Below, piece after piece: positions 61,746-64,000 of a stretch of DNA of 64,000 nucleotides. The translations under genes and the position numbers were made by a program. The notes under the pieces are model-generated. The model had not been told where the DNA came from and ran no database searches. It saw only the letters and a program-made list of their open reading frames with translations. Every line of letters starts with the position of its first letter. The stretch's first letter is position 1. Source of the DNA: Hymenobacter sp. BT730 (GTDB lineage Bacteria; Bacteroidota; Bacteroidia; Cytophagales; Hymenobacteraceae); contig NZ_JAUOFB010000004.1 in assembly GCF_030542105.1 (NCBI RefSeq), forward strand, positions 62,001 to 126,000. Direction: 5' to 3'.

Positions 61746-62870
61746 CTACCGGTTGCCGCCTCGACCAGCGCCGCGTGTGCCCCGGCTGCTGGTTTTGCCC
61801 TTAGGCGGAGCAGAGCTACGTCCAGCACCGGTGCTTCTGCTGCTACCTGGCCGGCTGGGCTTACCTGCAGCCGGGCCACCAGCCCGTGAGCCGGTTGGGC
61901 GCGGACCCACTGGCCCGGTAGGCCGGCCCGAGCCGGCTGCGCGGCCGGCCGTAGCCAAGCCCTTAGGAGCGGCCGGCTTGCGGCCCGGACCGGGCTTCTC
62001 TACCCAGGCACCCGCGTCTGGTTTGCGGCGGGCCGTCCGAGGGGCTTCATCCTCGGGGGCGTGCGTGCGGGGCTTGGCGGTTTTGCGGCTGGGGCGGTCG
62101 GCCCATTGCTCTGCAGTAGAGGTGGATTTCTTGCGGCGCGGCAGGGCACCGTCATCGGTTTTACTTGAGCCCTCCAGCATCTCAAACAGCACTTTCAGCT
62201 CTTTCTCCTTCAGCTCGCGCCACTCACCCAGGCCCAGGCCCTTAATATTGATATTCATCACCCGGATGCGCTCCAGCTGCACTACTTCGTAGCCGAAATG
62301 CTCGCACATACGCCGGATCTGGCGGTTCATGCCCTGAATAAGCGTGATGCGGAAGATGTAGTTGGTTTCTTTTTTTACCTCACATTTCTGCGTCATCACC
62401 CCCATAATGGGCACGCCATTGGCCATAGCCTCAATAAAGAGGTCGGTAATGGGCTTGTCCACCATCACAATGTATTCCTTCTCGTGCTTGTTGCCGGCCC
62501 GGAGGATTTTGTTGACGATGTCGCCGTTGCTGGTCAGCAGAATCAGGCCCTGCGACTCCTTATCCAAGCGGCCAATGGGGAAGATGCGTACCGCGTGCTT
62601 AATGGCCCTAATAATGTTGTCCTTAATGCCAGTATCCGTGGTAGTTACAATGCCGGGCGGCTTGTTATAGGCAATGTACACGGCATCTTCCTCGGCACGC
62701 GGCTCAATAACGTTGCCGTTCACCACCACCCGGTCCTTGCTGGTCACCTGGTCGCCGATGTTGGCGCGCTTGCCGTTCACGAACACGTTGCCCTGCTCGA
62801 TGTGGCGGTCGGCCTCCCGCCGGGAGCAGATGCCGCTTTCGCTGATGTATTTATTGAGACGAGTGGCCAT
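61746..62870 (-). CDS. rluF: RluF-like 23S rRNA pseudouridine synthase with long disordered tail
   Basis: 374 residues from ATG 62870. S4 RNA-binding domain (about 1-55, [20 protein letters not shown]), then the RsuA/RluB/E/F catalytic domain with Asp103 in [11 protein letters not shown] and the QIRRM motif. The RluF label is by closest resemblance. Residues about 245-374 form a low-complexity tail rich in Gly, Pro, Arg, Ser and Ala with basic repeats, probably an unstructured RNA-binding extension. It isomerises uridine in the ribosomal RNA. A TATCTTTG element and a hairpin twin of the bioB leader precede it. Confidence 0.9.
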   Translation of the reverse strand: MATRLNKYISESGICSRREADRHIEQGNVFVNGKRANIGDQVTSKDRVVVNGNVIEPRAEEDAVYIAYNKPPGIVTTTDTGIKDNIIRAIKHAVRIFPIGRLDKESQGLILLTSNGDIVNKILRAGNKHEKEYIVMVDKPITDLFIEAMANGVPIMGVMTQKCEVKKETNYIFRITLIQGMNRQIRRMCEHFGYEVVQLERIRVMNINIKGLGLGEWRELKEKELKVLFEMLEGSSKTDDGALPRRKKSTSTAEQWADRPSRKTAKPRTHAPEDEAPRTARRKPDAGAWVEKPGPGRKPAAPKGLATAGRAAGSGRPTGPVGPRPTGSRAGGPAAGKPSRPGSSRSTGAGRSSAPPKGKTSSRGTRGAGRGGNR

Positions 62871-62922
62871 ACTGCTGGGAATTCGGGGCAAGGAAAGGAA
62901 ACGGAAAACGACCACAAACAAG

Positions 62923-62958
62923 GTGGCCCGCCGGAGCCAAAGCCACGCAGCGAGCCAC
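62923..62958 (-). promoter_or_regulatory. Inverted repeat upstream of the pseudouridine synthase gene
   Basis: Arms GTGGCCCGC and GCGAGCCAC (one G-U pair as RNA) around an 18-base loop. It begins at the end of the TATCTTTG element, the same geometry as at bioB, and the intervening sequence is similar too (CCGGAGC, AAAGC, CGCAGCG). Confidence 0.5.
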
Positions 62959-62990
62959 AAAGATACGGCGGAAGTCAGGTAGCGCTACAA
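62958..62990 (-). promoter_or_regulatory. Promoter: TTG (-33) and TATCTTTG (-7) for the pseudouridine synthase gene
   Basis: Minus-strand TATCTTTG (62965-62958) with TTG at 62990-62988, 22 bases apart. The -33 part lies within the end of the upstream coding sequence. Confidence 0.5.
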
Positions 62991-63326
62991 CGCCTGCAAA
63001 TACGCGGCTATAGCCCTAGTTAAATCCTCCGGTAATTCAGCCGGTAGGCCCACCTGAAGCTCCTGCTGCTGACTGGTTTGATTGTCGGTATAAGTGCCCT
63101 CATCAGCTGTAAACCGAAGCTGGCCCTGTTGAAAGGTGCGCTCCTGCAAAGCGGGTTTGGAGTTCATGGAAACAAATCCAAGCTTATTGATTTGCTGACT
63201 TTTTCTGTCAAAGATTAGCCAATGATACACCTTGTCCGGGTCTGCCCCATCAGGCAGATCTGTGCGCTTGATTTCAACAATGGAGGTCGAATCGTTTACT
63301 AAGTAAAAAAGTGGGCGGTAGGGCAC
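62985..63326 (-). CDS. Hypothetical protein
   Basis: 113 residues from GTG 63326, nine bases after the stop of the upstream membrane protein gene. Mostly soluble and mixed beta, with acidic stretches (DLPDGADPDKVYHW) and no signal peptide or motif I recognise. It is co-transcribed with the gene at 63336. A conserved family could not be named. Confidence 0.55.
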   Translation of the reverse strand: MPYRPLFYLVNDSTSIVEIKRTDLPDGADPDKVYHWLIFDRKSQQINKLGFVSMNSKPALQERTFQQGQLRFTADEGTYTDNQTSQQQELQVGLPAELPEDLTRAIAAYLQAL

Positions 63327-63335
63327 AGGAATTAT

Positions 63336-63743
63336 TTACGATTGAAGCGACATGAAGTAAATAATCAGCCCAATGAGGGGGATAAAAATGAGCAGGCAAA
63401 TCAGCAAGGGTTTCCAGATTTTCTTCTTTGGAAATGTTTCTTTTTGTGGGATAACCTTGTCAGAATAAGCCGTCAGGGCTAAGCCCCCAATTAAACCAGT
63501 AACTACTCCTATAGTGCTGCTATTGCTGGCGCGCTCAGGCAAGTAGGAAACCGCTATGAGCACGAGCACGGTATAAATAATGCTGCCCCATAAGGCCTTG
63601 CGGGCAGCATCGAAGCGGCCAACCGCTTTGAAGTTCTGGGCCGTCAGCACGCCACCGACTATTGCACTAAATAGAATAGAAAAAATGCGAATAGCCTGCG
63701 CAGAATACAGCGGTGGATTGGGAGATGCCGTAGTGGGTTCCAT
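63336..63743 (-). CDS. Hypothetical small membrane protein
   Basis: 135 residues from ATG 63743. Hydrophobic segments near 18-36, 48-66, 75-92 and 112-132, with a Lys-rich loop before the last. A four-helix inner-membrane protein without recognisable domain. First gene of a pair with the protein ending at 62985. Confidence 0.6.
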   Translation of the reverse strand: MEPTTASPNPPLYSAQAIRIFSILFSAIVGGVLTAQNFKAVGRFDAARKALWGSIIYTVLVLIAVSYLPERASNSSTIGVVTGLIGGLALTAYSDKVIPQKETFPKKKIWKPLLICLLIFIPLIGLIIYFMSLQS

Positions 63744-63848
63744 AATTCAAATGATGCCGCAATTTCGGGCGTTTAGGGTAAATTATACTTTTGCCATGAG
63801 GTTGCCTAGTAGGTAAGGCAGTAACGGCGACAGAGGTAGAGGCCCCGC

Positions 63849-64000
63849 CTATAATACCACCTTCTTCTCACCCTTATTCACACCCAGGATAAACTTGGTT
63901 AGCCCAGCCATGTACGTCTGCTGGTCATCATAGAAGCTCATGTGGCTGCCATTGGGGCAGATGAGGGCGGTACCATTCTGTACTTTGTTGGCCACCATGC
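63849..64000 (-). CDS. C-terminal end of an alpha/beta hydrolase, partial
   Basis: The last 50 codons, to TAG 63851-63849; the gene continues beyond the window edge. The segment GTALICPNGSHMSFYDDQQ resembles the end of alpha/beta hydrolases of the proline iminopeptidase type, where the His of GSHM is the catalytic histidine. The nucleophile region is outside the window, so the identification is tentative. Confidence 0.5.
   Translation of the reverse strand, partial: MVANKVQNGTALICPNGSHMSFYDDQQTYMAGLTKFILGVNKGEKKVVL

Overview
This window reads as chromosomal DNA of a Bacteroidota bacterium of the order Cytophagales, most likely Hymenobacter or a close relative. The bulk DNA is GC-rich. Many genes follow the Bacteroidota promoter element TAnnTTTG, often with TTG about 20 bases upstream. 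Several lineage-typical families are present: a type IX secretion 'plug' (DUF5103), an M36 protease with a type IX C-terminal sorting domain, DUF3276, DUF3822, DUF1573 and GH97. I saw no rRNA, tRNA, CRISPR array, integrase or transposase. The genus assignment is inference from gene content.

Layout. 0-4 kb: an ABC-F ATPase flanked by AT-richer membrane-protein genes with CTTTG/CAAAG palindromes near their starts. 4-13 kb: T9SS plug lipoprotein, NhaP-type antiporter, a tandem pair of M48 proteases, an MlaE permease, YchF, DUF3276. 13-24 kb: mainly housekeeping (DUF58, a DNA glycosylase, two metallophosphoesterases, NhaA, threonine aldolase, two Nudix proteins, CoaD, DUF3822, DUF4126, a thioesterase). 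24-32 kb: the large secreted M36 metalloprotease behind a very AT-rich upstream region, a RecD/Dda-like helicase, DUF1573, DUF1206, an S41-like protein. 33-45 kb: topoisomerase III, small membrane proteins, an Lgt-like protein fused to a beta-rich domain, an SDR/DUF2867 protein, an sce7726 protein, an ArnT-like transferase, then aspartate kinase and diaminopimelate decarboxylase (lysine branch). 45-54 kb: a GIY-YIG gene enclosed by a repeated palindrome, GH97, a strongly AT-rich orphan, MBL-fold phosphodiesterase/GNAT, MFS, AI-2E, M28. 54-61 kb: a biotin cluster (bioB, esterase, bioF-bioD-bioA-ketosynthase). 61-64 kb: GNAT, RluF-like pseudouridine synthase, two small unknowns and the 3' end of a putative alpha/beta hydrolase.

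How genes work together. bioF/D/A/B cover the late biotin pathway. The ketosynthase that overlaps bioA and the exported esterase are candidates for pimeloyl supply or an accessory role, since no bioC or bioH is visible here. The T9SS plug gene and the M36 protease with its sorting domain belong to the same export system although 20 kb apart. The lysine pair is probably co-transcribed.

Most intriguing structures: (1) a GIY-YIG gene with one copy of a ~30-base palindromic repeat downstream and an inverted pair upstream, resembling REPIN/RAYT organisation; (2) two related inverted repeats with 9-base arms lying just downstream of -7 elements ahead of bioB and of the pseudouridine synthase gene; (3) a perfect hairpin with 35-base arms between two convergent genes; (4) the biotin cluster with its full-triad ketosynthase; (5) the Lgt-like/beta-domain fusion; (6) apparently leaderless genes whose start codon lies 4-5 bases after the -7 element.
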